Source: Bradyrhizobium sp. CCBAU 53351
GTDB lineage: Bacteria; Pseudomonadota; Alphaproteobacteria; Rhizobiales; Xanthobacteraceae
Reading direction: 5' to 3'
Assembly: GCF_015291745.1 (NCBI RefSeq)
Contig: NZ_CP030059.1
Location: 7,033,501 to 7,097,500, forward strand
Length of the DNA: 64,000 nucleotides
Shown here: piece after piece, positions 8,220 to 16,524 of the stretch
Layout: each line of letters begins with the position of its first letter
Position numbering within the stretch: the first letter of the stretch is position 1
Position numbers and translations under genes: made by a program
The notes under the pieces: model-generated
Database searches by the model: none
The model's input: the letters and a program-made list of their open reading frames with translations, nothing else
What the model was told of the DNA's origin: nothing

Positions 8220-9084
8220 TGTTGTTACTCCCTTTCCATCAGGAGTAGCCCAGACGTCGTTTTCAACGTCTTAGTGCCGCGACACCTTTCTTACGTGATG
8301 AGCGCCGCGGTTAACGATTTCCGACGGTCCGGGAATTTATGACTTTTTTTTTGTCTTTTTTTTTTTGAGCTTTGAAAGCTTCTGGCAAATTCAGGCCACG
8401 AGCTAGGGGACATAATGATTTCCCGAGACGCGGGCTCCGGAGGTCGTTACCCGGTAGCTGATCCAACACAGCTAGTGACGGCGCGATCCGCTGTTCGTTC
8501 GCGTCAACCCTTCCTTCACTATGATGTTGCCCAAGACGAAGGCAACAGGGCCGAACGTGGTTAAGCGGTTTCGCATAGCACCCGTTATGGAATCTTTTCG
8601 AGGTCGCGCAAGCCGCGTGCCAGCCTGTTAGATGGGCAAATGCATGGCTCTGGAGAAAGGGCCGAAGCCATGTGCCCAGCGCATTAGGGATTCGTTAACG
8701 CTCGCGCCGGTTGCGGTCACGATCCCGCCGCATTTCGACGTTACCGAAGCGCGAGGCTGCCCGCCGAAAATCCGAAGTAGGGCCTTTGTGTAAAACTATC
8801 CGGAGTCGTTATGGTTAATCGTTAATCTTAACGCCCCCGTCTAGACCGCTCTCAGGGCGTCGGATTGCCAATTAAATCAAAACTCGGCAGTCCAGTTCTT
8901 CCAAAAACCAAATTGCGGCGAGCCTCTGCAACGCCTGAACCGTCTGCAACGCCTATTTCCTATATAGCCATTATTCCAGCCAACCCTCAGTAGGAAACAG
9001 GCGTAGCAGGCGTAGCAGGTGTTTCATGACCGATTAGATCAAAACTCGCGGCAGCACTCGCACGGCGCAGATGAGAAAATGGCT
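8220..9084. other. Long gene-free stretch in the island
   Basis: These 865 bases contain no coding frame that I can support. They hold two oligo-T runs (T9 at 8344-8352 and T11 at 8356-8366) followed by the palindrome AGCTTTGAAAGCT (8369-8381), and the iterated inverted repeat at 8926-9018. The middle part (about 8400-8900) shows nothing recognisable. It could be decayed coding DNA or a control region. Confidence 0.5.
8926..9018. repeat. Iterated inverted repeat (iteron-like)
   Basis: CTGCAACGCCT occurs twice with an 18-base period (8926-8936 and 8944-8954). About 45 bases later the near-complement AGGCGTAGCAG occurs twice with a 9-base period (8999-9009 and 9008-9018). The two arms extend into TTTCCT/AGGAAA, so the whole is an imperfect inverted repeat made of iterated 11-mers. 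Such arrangements are typical of protein-binding sites at origins or operators; which protein binds is unknown. Confidence 0.6.
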
Positions 9085-9492
9085 TCAGCGGTTCCCGCGC
9101 TTCAGGAACGTCCAAACCGGCGAGGCGCCGTCCCAGCGTCGAAGGCGCCCATAGAACCGCACCCGCACACCGGCCTCGCGAAGGCGCTCGACAACCAGAT
9201 GCAGCGCGATCACGTCACCCTCTGCCAGCTCCACGCAACCACGCTTCCGAGACCACCGAGCCCCGGGAAAGCGAAATAGGTTCGCCTTGAGCCATCGGCC
9301 GCCGCGCTCTGACAGCGGTTGCAGGTCAACCTGCGGACCGCTCCGCCAGGGCCGCAGTCCGACGTCCGGCCGGCGCAGCAAATTCGCAATCCATCCCATG
9401 ATTACGGCTTGCACGACGCAGAGTGTTCTTGTCAATTTCGGCCGTGAGTGGGTTGATGAAGCCTTAATGTAAGCCGACTGTTTTCTCATCAC
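9085..9492 (-). CDS. Hypothetical protein of the island
   Basis: A 135-residue frame, rich in Arg and Trp, with a plausible core (about residues 32-135: GWIANLLRRPDVGLRPW, DLQPLSERGGRWLKANLF, VELAEGDVIALHLVVERL). The true start may be the internal Met before GWIANLL, near 9397. No family was recognised. Support comes from an uninterrupted frame and from a related but broken copy at 10057-10136, which suggests that the sequence was once duplicated as a unit. Moderate to low certainty that it is expressed. Confidence 0.4.
   Translation of the reverse strand: MMRKQSAYIKASSTHSRPKLTRTLCVVQAVIMGWIANLLRRPDVGLRPWRSGPQVDLQPLSERGGRWLKANLFRFPGARWSRKRGCVELAEGDVIALHLVVERLREAGVRVRFYGRLRRWDGASPVWTFLKRGNR
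9361..9440. repeat. Degenerate duplication, copy 1
   Basis: The stretch starting gacgtccggccggcgcagca aligns with 10057-10136 (gacgtccgcacggcgcagca) at roughly 80% identity by eye, including the shared tgcacgacgcagagt and ttgtcaattt. Copy 1 lies within the hypothetical gene at 9085-9492; copy 2 has no matching intact frame. Confidence 0.7.
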
Positions 9493-9605
9493 GCGGGATG
9501 CTTGCGCCGCGCTCCGAGCGGCTTCCGAGGTAGATGGCTAAAGTTGTAAGAATCAATAACAATGAGTGTTGAGACCCCTGCGCTACCCTCCGTTGCATAA
9601 ACACA

Positions 9606-9953
9606 ATGGAGGCTGCTTTGGTCGCACTTGGTGTTCTTCTTTTCGTCGTCTCTGCAATTTCGATTATCTATCCGCTTCGGTTTTTGATGATTCAAAACCG
9701 GTTCATGGCCCTGTGCGGCGTCGTCGTGTCGCTCTTCATCATCGGCTCTGCGGCTCCCGGCACGAACTCGAAGGTCGTAGCGCAAAACTCCACGCCGGCC
9801 TTCTCCAGCTCCGGGGGCTGTAAGACGGACGCCATGGGGGAGTTTAAGTGCTCGCACGAAACAAGCCTGTTCGGCACCACAACCCGCAGCGAACTGAAGT
9901 GCAAAGAGAACCCGGTTACGAGGCAATATGAATGCAAGGATTCCATTAATTAG
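9606..9953 (+). CDS. Small hypothetical membrane/secreted protein
   Basis: This 115-residue protein has two hydrophobic segments at the N-terminus (about 4-23 and 31-51). A polar C-terminal domain follows with four cysteines (GGCKTD, EFKCSH, ELKCKE, YECKD) that may pair in the periplasm. No family was recognised. The minus-strand frame over the same bases (9489-9983) lacks such organisation and is treated as a shadow. The gene stands alone. Confidence 0.6.
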   Translation: MEAALVALGVLLFVVSAISIIYPLRFLMIQNRFMALCGVVVSLFIIGSAAPGTNSKVVAQNSTPAFSSSGGCKTDAMGEFKCSHETSLFGTTTRSELKCKENPVTRQYECKDSIN

Positions 9954-10445
9954 ACCGACGTAGAACAGGCGATCAGCAGCCATGGCAAGGCCACGGTGAA
10001 GAGGGGTTGGCTAACCGAACCACCGTGGCCTGATTCGTCTGCGCAGGCCGGGACCCGACGTCCGCACGGCGCAGCAAATTCGCGATCCATGCCATTGCGA
10101 CGCCCTGCACGACGCAGAGTACCGTTGTCAATTTTCAGCGACAGGACTTCGGTCGTGCGGCGATGGGGGAGCCGTGTCGACGCCGATTGGCCTAAGTTCT
10201 CTTGTGATGGAAGGCGGACGTAGCTGGAAGACGCTGATCAGGTCCGAGTTGCACCCAAAGAGGTATTCAGCACAGTCTCAGCGCGTTGTACCCCAGTTCG
10301 GGAGCGGACTGCGCTTTGTGCCGTGCCGGCTCGTCACCCCGCCTTGGTGCATCGCAATAGCGATAAACCTTGAGATGTATCCAACTTTTCAGGCTTAATT
10401 CTGCGTCTGCTAGATTGCAGATTTCGCTAGGCGAGGAGGATACGG
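9954..10445. other. Gene-free stretch with degenerate repeat copy
   Basis: These 492 bases hold copy 2 of the degenerate repeat (10057-10136), related to the coding stretch at 9361-9440, with no intact frame around it. The end (10428-10440) carries the GGCGAGGAGGATAC ribosome binding site of the cupin gene. Nothing else was recognised. Confidence 0.5.
10057..10136. repeat. Degenerate duplication, copy 2 (gene remnant)
   Basis: It aligns with 9361-9440 at about 80% by eye. The surrounding minus-strand frame does not continue like copy 1, so this is probably a remnant of a duplicated gene. Confidence 0.6.
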
Positions 10446-10832
10446 ATGAAGTTCTTACTCGGAATTCTATTTGCATCACTTTTCACGTGCGCAGCAAACG
10501 CCCAAGATTCGCCGTTTCGAAAGGAACTGAAACGAGCAGATTTGACAGGCACAAATATGGAGGTCATCACCAGCATCTCCGACATCAAGCCGGGCGACAC
10601 CTCAAAGCTCCATATCCATCACGGAGAAGAGTCCTTTTACGTTTTGGAAGGCGGCACTATCGAACTACCGGACGGCAAGCAAGTGCCATTTCCAACCGGC
10701 TTCTCTTCCGTGAATATTCGGGATGTTCCGCACGGCGCCTTTAAGGTCGTCGGCGATAGGACTGTCAAGCTTCTGACGGTGCACATCGTCGATAAGGGCA
10801 AACCGCTCTACGATACGCCGCCACCCAAGTAG
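10446..10832 (+). CDS. Secreted cupin-domain protein
   Basis: This 128-residue protein has a signal peptide (MKFLLGILFASLFTCAANAQ, cleavage after about residue 19-20) and a small cupin barrel. The metal-site motif reads KLHIHHGEESFYVLEGG (around residues 53-70) with His, His and Glu placed as in cupin motif 1. Motif 2 is DVPHGAFKVVGD. It probably binds a metal in the periplasm; the substrate is unknown. A strong GAGGAGG lies 6-8 bases before ATG 10446. No operon partner is near. Periplasmic cupins of this size are often of unknown role. Confidence 0.78.
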   Translation: MKFLLGILFASLFTCAANAQDSPFRKELKRADLTGTNMEVITSISDIKPGDTSKLHIHHGEESFYVLEGGTIELPDGKQVPFPTGFSSVNIRDVPHGAFKVVGDRTVKLLTVHIVDKGKPLYDTPPPK

Positions 10833-11109
10833 GAAGAACCGGCTGGGGCGTTCATTGTTTTCTTTTTGATCAGATGAGCGCCCCTGTTATCCGCGCGAGT
10901 GTCGCCATTGGCCCAACAGCAAACTAGCAGTGCATCTCGTTGAGGTCCGCTCAATGAGGCATAGCGGACCAGATTTGCTCAGGTTGAGTTCTTCGCATTT
11001 TGACCCGAGGCGGAAGTTTAGGGTCGGTTAGGTTTGCGCCCAGTTCTAACTTGACGAAAAAGTAGGCTCTGCGGTCAAGTGCGGACTTTCGAGGGACGTA
11101 GGCTTCGCG

Positions 11110-11820
11110 ATGATGGCTTCCCTGACACGGCTCGCAACAATCGCAGCGTTCGCTTTTTTCCTGATTTGTGCCACCGCTTCTGCTGGAGTTCCCTATTCTT
11201 TCACCGATCATCCGTCGCAGGACGGCCGTTGCGTCGGCGACCAGGGCGTAGGCGAAATTGACCGGTCCGAAAAGGCCTGTCTGGCGCAGGTTGGCGACTT
11301 GGCCCAACGCGTCGGCCATGGCTTGCAGTTGAAATTTAGGAATGGGAAGACAAGAATATATCTCGACGAAGAAGCGAAGTGTCAGTCCAACGACGCTGAC
11401 GGCTGCATTAAGTACCAACTGACCGGATATTTTCCCGAACACGACCTCATTTTGCTCGAGGTCGATTATTGGGAAGGTGCGAGTTGGCTTCTCGTAAGGG
11501 CCGACACGGGCGACGACACGGCAATCGTTGCGCCCCCACACTATTCGCCAGACAGACACTGGCTTGTATCCGTCGCTTCGTCTGTGGGCCCCGCTGGACC
11601 TCCCAACGGAATGGACATCGTTCCCAGCATACGCACTCCTTCTCTCAAGGAGTGGCACTATCGCGCCCCAGACGATGCACGGTGGCTCTATGAATTTACT
11701 GGCTGGGAAGGAAATAGTCGCGTCAAACTTCTCGCGTCGTCTCTAAGTGCGCCCGAACAAAAGGTCTCTAGTTCCATCGAGCGCCATAATGGCGAATGGC
11801 GTCTAAGAGAACCAAGATAA
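11110..11820 (+). CDS. Secreted hypothetical protein
   Basis: This 236-residue protein has a signal peptide (hydrophobic residues 8-25, ending ATASAG) and then a soluble domain rich in Asp, Tyr and Trp with paired cysteines (GRCVGD, KACLAQ, AKCQSN, DGCIKY). The domain may be a beta-propeller-like or Lipocalin-like fold, but no family was recognised. Start is ATG 11110; the next codon is also ATG. It is an isolated island gene, with no strong terminator directly downstream. Confidence 0.6.
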   Translation: MMASLTRLATIAAFAFFLICATASAGVPYSFTDHPSQDGRCVGDQGVGEIDRSEKACLAQVGDLAQRVGHGLQLKFRNGKTRIYLDEEAKCQSNDADGCIKYQLTGYFPEHDLILLEVDYWEGASWLLVRADTGDDTAIVAPPHYSPDRHWLVSVASSVGPAGPPNGMDIVPSIRTPSLKEWHYRAPDDARWLYEFTGWEGNSRVKLLASSLSAPEQKVSSSIERHNGEWRLREPR

Positions 11821-12281
11821 GGGTCGGCGGTACGTCCGCTCCTGGCCCATCGGCGACCTTCGGCGACGGCGCCCAAAGTCGGCATATGGCTTAGTAGCGG
11901 ACATCTCCAGAACTGAATATCGTCCTTTCGATTGAACCAGCCCGGCCTTAGTGCCGGGCGCTTTCGTTTAGGGGCACGGATGAGCATGGAAGCAAAGCGC
12001 GTTGTGCAGGCTCGACATCAGCTGGCGAAGGAGACGGGACGACGTTACGATGGGCCGCCGAAAGGGCACGAGACAAAGCATCGCTACACCACTTCGCCGA
12101 AGGGCGTCGAAGCCCGCGTGGGCCGCCGACCCGCTCTGCGAAAATGAGCAAAAAGCTCTTTCAGATAAGGCTGAGCGCGCGATTCTGAGCACGAAGATTA
12201 TGTGAGCAAAACGCTAGTTGCTCTGCTGAATCGCCGAAGTTAGAATCGGAGCATAACGTTTACCGAGCGGGCGCCGAGAGC
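11821..12281. other. Intergenic stretch with terminator; small frames unsupported
   Basis: These 461 bases carry a hairpin at 11940-11959 and then two overlapping short frames (11980-12147, 55 codons; 12050-12205, 51 codons) without a clear ribosome binding site or recognisable family. Neither is called as a gene. A small protein here cannot be excluded. Confidence 0.4.
11940..11969 (+). terminator. Probable rho-independent terminator
   Basis: GCCCGG (11940-11945) pairs with CCGGGC (11954-11959) around a short loop, followed by gctttcgttt. It would end plus-strand transcription from the left part of the island and insulate the phage-like module that starts at 12282. Confidence 0.5.
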
Positions 12282-12548
12282 ATGGCGAGCATCCACCACA
12301 TAAAGACCGATCTTCTCGCAGTGCCGCAGCGCGACGCGGCGCGGATGCTCGGCATCAGTCGCGCGAAGATTGCGGAAGCAGTTCGCAGCGGTGCGTTGAC
12401 GGTGCGCAAGGCGCCGGATGGCGGGCTTGCCGCGCGCATCGCAGTAACCGAGCTTCTCGCATGGTTCGAAACTTGGCCGCGGAAACCTGTCGGCCGCCCG
12501 AGAAAGCCGTCCAAACAGAAGGACCAAGTCAATGCCGATCAAGCATGA
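12282..12548 (+). CDS. Small helix-turn-helix protein (AlpA/excisionase-like)
   Basis: This 88-residue protein has one HTH: VPQRDAARMLGISRAKIAEA, then VRSGALTVRKAPDGG. It ends in a basic tail (RKPVGRPRKPSKQKD). Layout and length match AlpA/MerR-like excisionase or regulatory proteins of integrated elements, which set promoter activity or bias the recombinase towards excision. It opens the plus-strand module leading to the TerS-like and VapE-like genes and overlaps the next gene by 17 bases. The specific role is an inference. Confidence 0.7.
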   Translation: MASIHHIKTDLLAVPQRDAARMLGISRAKIAEAVRSGALTVRKAPDGGLAARIAVTELLAWFETWPRKPVGRPRKPSKQKDQVNADQA

Positions 12549-13140
12549 GTATCGAGACGCGCGCGTAGAAGCGGAGCCGCTGCTTCGAGCCGCTGGCGTC
12601 CGGCCTTCCGCGATCTTGGAATTCCTCGATCAGTTCGCTCCGCAGTTTGTGCATGTGTATGATCCGGCGGATGAGAAAAGCGAGTTGGTCTATCGCGGCA
12701 CCGATCCCGGCTGGCGCGGCTTCTCCCTCGCTGAAGCCATTGCCACGCTCAAGGACACGCGTCCGCACTACTTCTATGCCGAGGCTCCCGAGATAGAGCA
12801 ATTGGCTGAAGCAGCCTTTGGCGCGAGTCCGTCTCTTGCCGCGCGCGGTAGGCTTCGGACCGAACTCGGCACTGATGCCGCCTACCGCGAGATGGCGGAG
12901 CGTTGGGGGAGCGACGGCGTGAGCCTCAAGCCCGGCGTTCGTCCCGGCTCGGTGCAGGCGAAGCAAGAGCTAAAGGCGGAAGGGGCTGAGGCTCCGCGGA
13001 ACAACCCGTGGCATCCGTCTTGGCGCGGCCCCGATCGCCTCGCCGCACAAACGAGCATCATCCGCACCTCAACAAAGCTCGCAGCGGGTCTAGCCAAGGC
13101 TGCCGGCGTTACGCTCGCCGGCACACCGCTGAGAAGCTGA
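12532..13140 (+). CDS. Hypothetical protein of the phage-like module
   Basis: This 202-residue protein shows no motif that I can assign. The N-terminal half is mixed alpha/beta (AILEFLDQFAPQFVHVYDPAD); the C-terminal part is basic and probably disordered. Its start overlaps the HTH gene by 17 bases, and AAGGA lies about 10 bases before the ATG, so the two are likely translated from one message. In comparable elements such genes are replication or control accessories, which is only a guess here. Confidence 0.6.
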   Translation: MPIKHEYRDARVEAEPLLRAAGVRPSAILEFLDQFAPQFVHVYDPADEKSELVYRGTDPGWRGFSLAEAIATLKDTRPHYFYAEAPEIEQLAEAAFGASPSLAARGRLRTELGTDAAYREMAERWGSDGVSLKPGVRPGSVQAKQELKAEGAEAPRNNPWHPSWRGPDRLAAQTSIIRTSTKLAAGLAKAAGVTLAGTPLRS

Positions 13141-13209
13141 ACTATATCTGAGAGCGAAGCTCGACGGGCGCGCACGCCGACAAGATTAAAATTAAAGAGG
13201 ACAAGCCAC

Positions 13210-13497
13210 ATGCCGCTCAGCATCTTTGACCATACCGGAAGCCGCGTTCGAACCGATGAGACTTTTGCGGCTGAGCTCGCGGCACTTCCGGAAGCAGAGC
13301 GCGAGGACACCGCCGAATTCATCTCGCGGAATTTGGATGTGGAGGAGATCGAGGCAGAGCTCACCGCGGCCAAAAGCGAACTCGCTCATCTGCGATACGC
13401 CGAGGATCGCGCCCGCACCGCTCTTGCCGCCAGCTCGAAAGTCGATGCGATCGATTCTTTGCGCCGGTACATCGCAGCTAGCAGACAGGTCAGCTAG
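13210..13497 (+). CDS. Small hypothetical protein, helical
   Basis: A 95-residue acidic protein with a long helical, possibly coiled-coil stretch (residues about 36-92: EEIEAELTAAKSELAHLRYA). AGAGGAC lies about 10 bases before ATG 13210. It lies 69 bases after the previous gene and 97 bases before the next, in the same direction as the module. No family was recognised. Confidence 0.6.
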   Translation: MPLSIFDHTGSRVRTDETFAAELAALPEAEREDTAEFISRNLDVEEIEAELTAAKSELAHLRYAEDRARTALAASSKVDAIDSLRRYIAASRQVS

Positions 13498-13594
13498 CTG
13501 ACGCGCGACTCGCACCGCGTGTCGGTTGAGAGGGGTTGGGTGCGAATTGAGACTTCCCGCCCGGCCCCTCTCCAACCAGGAAAGGAAACTCTCC

Positions 13595-14089
13595 ATGACC
13601 GATCTAGCAAAACTCCTCGCCAAGCTCGACGACGCCAACGATGATCTGTGGACGCAGGACGGTGAACCAACACTGTCGGCTGCAAGCAACTTAGCGGGAA
13701 AGCGGCTGTCCCGTGACGAGGTCCGCGCGACGGGCCGGATGCGGGGACAGGCGCGAGGGGCTGAGAGGGAGGCCGCAGTCAATCACGCTCTTGAGCTCGC
13801 GCAGGCCGAGTTGGCTACCGCTGCAAAGGTGGCTGAAGTCGCCGTGATCGAGCGACGCCTCAAAGCAGCCCGCGTTGCCCTAGGTGAATCGTATCCGAAG
13901 TATATCCGGCACCAAGCGAAGCCATCGGTTGAAGATAGTATCCGGTTGCACCTGAAACGTACCGCTGAGCATGAGGCAGCCGGCAACGTCGCTGCGCCTG
14001 TCGTGACGCAGCATCAGAGCATGCTCGACAGCCTGATGGCGAACGGCGGCCGCCGTGGTTCGGCGAAGCCGCGAGGCCTGTTGCGCTAA
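13595..14089 (+). CDS. Hypothetical protein of the phage-like module
   Basis: This 164-residue protein is largely helical (AVNHALELAQAELATAAKVA, VIERRLKAARVALG) with a basic Arg/Gly-rich C-terminus. ATG 13595 is preferred because AGGAAAGGAAA precedes it; the frame could extend upstream to 13526. Its stop overlaps the ATG of the TerS-like gene by one base (TAATG), so the two are coupled. Position directly before a small-terminase-like gene suggests a packaging or DNA-binding accessory, without direct evidence. Confidence 0.6.
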   Translation: MTDLAKLLAKLDDANDDLWTQDGEPTLSAASNLAGKRLSRDEVRATGRMRGQARGAEREAAVNHALELAQAELATAAKVAEVAVIERRLKAARVALGESYPKYIRHQAKPSVEDSIRLHLKRTAEHEAAGNVAAPVVTQHQSMLDSLMANGGRRGSAKPRGLLR

Positions 14090-15012
14090 TGACAAAGCGT
14101 TCTCCCGAAACCCTCGCAGAATTCGTTGAGGCCGTCGCAGACACTGGATCGGTCGCCAACGCTGCGCGCAAAGTCGGCATCTCGATCTCCAGCGCGTGGA
14201 GCTGGATGGCGCAATCGCGTCAGGGTCAATCGGGCTTTGATTTGGAGTACATGGGACAGTCTATGCCGCTCCATGAAGCGGTGAAGCAGGCACAGCGCGT
14301 AGTCGGCGCAACGATCCTCGATAACTTCCAATTGCGCTTGTTGAAGGGCACGCAAGAGGTTAGCCGGTATCAAGGCAAGACGGTTTTCAAGCGCGATCCG
14401 AAATTGGACCTGCTCAGCGATCAGGATTTGACCGATCTAGCCATCACGACGCGATACCTGCTCGACGATGAGGGCAACCCAATTCCAGAGGTCATCCACC
14501 ACGAGCCGCCCGTTGCCGCGGTAATAAGCTTTCTCCAAGCTACCTACCCAAAAACGTGGGGGCACAAGATCGAAGTGAGCAACCGCTCCACGGCAGCGAG
14601 CGGCGTCCAAGTTGTGCCGAGGATGAAGCCAGCTGCCGCGATCAATGCGCCAGCCGAGCCGCCCGTTGATGTCGAGCCGAAGGACTTGACTGACATCCTC
14701 GGTCCGGACGATGAGAGCGTGCCGGCCACAATCGAGCTTGAGGTAACGCCAGCTCCAGAGCCGGGGCCATCAGCCGAAGCCGTCGAGCCGGGGGCAGAAT
14801 CAGCATCGCCGGCCGAGCCTGAGCCCCCGAGCGAGTCGCTGAAGCCACTCTCCGCCTTGCAGTTGGATTTGATGGCTCGCCTCGCGCAACGATCCAACGC
14901 GACCAAACCCGCGCCTGTGATGGTTTCGTCCGGCCGGATTGAAGCTGACGACCTCGATCCCCGCAGGAACGGCGCAGGCACGCCACCTAAGGGCGCGGTG
15001 AAAGTGGTGTGA
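14089..15012 (+). CDS. Terminase small subunit-like HTH protein with long Pro/Glu-rich tail
   Basis: This 307-residue protein starts with an HTH as in phage small terminases (EFVEAVADTGSVANAARKVG, then ISISSAWSWM). A helical part follows (HEAVKQAQRVVGATILDNFQ) and then AVISFLQATYPKTWGHKIEV, which matches the end of many TerS domains. Residues about 185-290 are rich in Pro, Glu and Ala and probably disordered. A large terminase subunit is not present, so it may act with a helper phage enzyme, as satellite TerS proteins do. It could also be another DNA-binding regulator; TerS is the better guess. Confidence 0.6.
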   Translation: MTKRSPETLAEFVEAVADTGSVANAARKVGISISSAWSWMAQSRQGQSGFDLEYMGQSMPLHEAVKQAQRVVGATILDNFQLRLLKGTQEVSRYQGKTVFKRDPKLDLLSDQDLTDLAITTRYLLDDEGNPIPEVIHHEPPVAAVISFLQATYPKTWGHKIEVSNRSTAASGVQVVPRMKPAAAINAPAEPPVDVEPKDLTDILGPDDESVPATIELEVTPAPEPGPSAEAVEPGAESASPAEPEPPSESLKPLSALQLDLMARLAQRSNATKPAPVMVSSGRIEADDLDPRRNGAGTPPKGAVKVV

Positions 15013-15015
15013 ACC

Positions 15016-15471
15016 ATGTTCGATGATCTCTTCGACGAAATGGCGGGCGGTGACGATCTTCCTTTGGGGAGCGGACCGGACGTCACGCAAGCCGGCATCC
15101 TAATCGTCGCGGCGAAAGCTCCGCACGGATCAGCTCTTCATGCCGAGGAGCGCGCGCACCTCGCGTCAGTTCACATCCCGATGGTGGTTTTCGAGGCGGT
15201 CGATCCGACGACGGGCGAGGTGACCTTCGGCAACGCCTCGGAATTTCAAGAAGCCATGGGCTCACTCCTGCCACCATCGATCGACGAGGCCATAGCTTGG
15301 AGTACCGAGCGGCTGGTTGAAATCTTTGAAGCGCACCGTGAAGCGGTCGAGGCCGCCGAGCTCGACGCCGCAGTGAGAGCCCCCAACATGCCGGCGCCGG
15401 GAGCTGGCTTCGTTACGTCCCGAGCCAGGATGCCCCACTCAACGGGTCGAGACCGAGGACAAAAGCGATGA
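15016..15471 (+). CDS. Hypothetical protein of the phage-like module
   Basis: This 151-residue acidic protein begins 3 bases after the TerS-like gene. The middle holds a small strand-rich part (AGILIVAAKAPHG, IPMVVFEAVDPTTGEVTFG), and the C-terminal half is helical. No family was recognised. Its stop overlaps the ATG of the next short frame in ATGA, a coupling arrangement. Confidence 0.6.
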   Translation: MFDDLFDEMAGGDDLPLGSGPDVTQAGILIVAAKAPHGSALHAEERAHLASVHIPMVVFEAVDPTTGEVTFGNASEFQEAMGSLLPPSIDEAIAWSTERLVEIFEAHREAVEAAELDAAVRAPNMPAPGAGFVTSRARMPHSTGRDRGQKR

Positions 15472-15620
15472 ACGGCGCGCCAAGACTCAACGGAGTCCGT
15501 GGGGCGGCCATCCGTGGCGCCCGCACCAGACGGCGGGGAGCTCGGAGAGACTCACACACAGACGCGGCTGTGAGTCCTAGCAGCTGCTCAACCGCGCCAA
15601 ACGGGTCTGTACCATTATGA
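15468..15620 (+). CDS. Short basic protein coupled to upstream gene
   Basis: A 50-codon frame opens with the ATGA overlap at 15468-15471 and ends TGA at 15618-15620. It encodes a basic peptide (MNGAPRLNGVRGAAIRGART, then RRRGARR). The start resembles short phage peptides with GAPxGN(x)N-like starts, but this is weak. The 4-base stop/start overlap is the main support. Confidence 0.4.
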   Translation: MNGAPRLNGVRGAAIRGARTRRRGARRDSHTDAAVSPSSCSTAPNGSVPL

Positions 15621-16026
15621 GCCATATATGAAAGTCGGCTCGGCAGCGGTTAACGAGGCGTGACTTTTGGCCAAAACTAGGCTATAAATGCGACAGCGGT
15701 CGCACCATGCGCCGGGCGATATAGGCCCCGCGTCGTCAGCTCCCGAGCTGGCAAGTCGAGCAGCATCCCATTCCGACACCAGGACACAACGAAAAACCCC
15801 ACCGGCTGAACTCCGGTAGGGCTTCGTGAAGGTCCGCATTTGTGCCGCAGCAGCTTTTCCGAGCCCGTTGGCGGTGACGCTCAAGTTCATGGATTGAACG
15901 TGCTGTTCTCTTACACGAAAACCCGATTCGATTCAACCGAAATCTCGTCGTCGCTGATCCAGCGACGCGATATTTTTGCGCGTCCCCTCTGCGGCATCAT
16001 CCACACGCAACAGGGAGACGTTGACC
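15621..16026. other. Gene-free stretch before the primase operon
   Basis: These 406 bases contain a minus-strand terminator-like hairpin (15792-15821) and several overlapping frames, none convincing. The last bases carry the ribosome binding site (cagggaga) of the gene at 16027. A minus-strand RNA ending at the hairpin is possible but unsupported. Confidence 0.4.
15792..15821 (-). terminator. Terminator-like hairpin on the minus strand
   Basis: On the minus strand CCCTACCGG (15821-15813) pairs with CCGGTGGGG (15805-15797, one G-T pair) across a 7-base loop and is followed by TTTTTC. No minus-strand gene is recognised upstream, so the RNA it ends is unknown. Confidence 0.45.
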
Positions 16027-16524
16027 ATGCTTAGATTGCCTCACCTTCATCAGTGGGGGCGGCTACCTCACCGCTACGACCCACCTTCGCCGCTTCGCCC
16101 CCGCGAGATCGCCAAGCTTGGCGATGCTCTTGATAAATGCGAGGGCCTGCCCGATTGGCGCCTCGGAAGCCAAGACGCGGAAGTCCAATATCAAGCAGCG
16201 CTCCGGGACCGGGTGTGGCACGCCCTGCGCAAATTCGAGCTCGTCAAGACGCCGCCGCGCCGTGACGACGTCGCGCGCGCACGCGACGAGGCCGATGACG
16301 CAGAATTCGAATTGCGGTTGGCTATTACGGCGCGTGAGCTCCTCGACGCCACCGCCGCCTTCGAGCTCGCACAGGGTCGATATGAGATTGCCAAGCGCAA
16401 ATATTCTGCTTCGCGTCGGCGAGCTCGCGCAGACGAACTCGCCGGCAAGAACCTGATCACTCTTCGCGGGATGGTCTTCCACCGCACGAAGAAAACGAGA
16501 AAGCCGTCCGATGCCGAAGAATAA
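16027..16524 (+). CDS. Hypothetical coiled-coil-prone protein
   Basis: This 165-residue protein is very rich in Arg and Glu and largely helical (residues about 75-140, with repeated DDVARARDEADDAEFELRLA and AFELAQGRYEIAKRKYSASR). It precedes and overlaps the VapE-type gene by 14 bases (16511-16524), so they are co-translated. It may be a partner of the helicase. ATG 16027 is chosen because cagggagac precedes it; the frame could begin at 15976. Confidence 0.6.
   Translation: MLRLPHLHQWGRLPHRYDPPSPLRPREIAKLGDALDKCEGLPDWRLGSQDAEVQYQAALRDRVWHALRKFELVKTPPRRDDVARARDEADDAEFELRLAITARELLDATAAFELAQGRYEIAKRKYSASRRRARADELAGKNLITLRGMVFHRTKKTRKPSDAEE

Noticed and set aside
8340..8381. Oligo-T tracts and a small palindrome as a terminator
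   Set aside because: There is no GC-rich stem before the T runs, so a terminator is not supported; noted only as low-complexity DNA.
9489..9983. A long minus-strand open frame opposite the gene at 9606-9953
   Set aside because: The plus-strand frame has clear membrane segments and spaced cysteines; the minus frame has no organised features and no ribosome binding site.
11932..12205. Two overlapping short plus-strand frames
   Set aside because: They overlap in different frames, lack ribosome binding sites and resemble no family; the region is listed as intergenic.
15615..15936. Minus-strand frames over the terminator-like hairpin
   Set aside because: They run through a hairpin with T tract and show no recognisable composition; a non-coding RNA is as likely.
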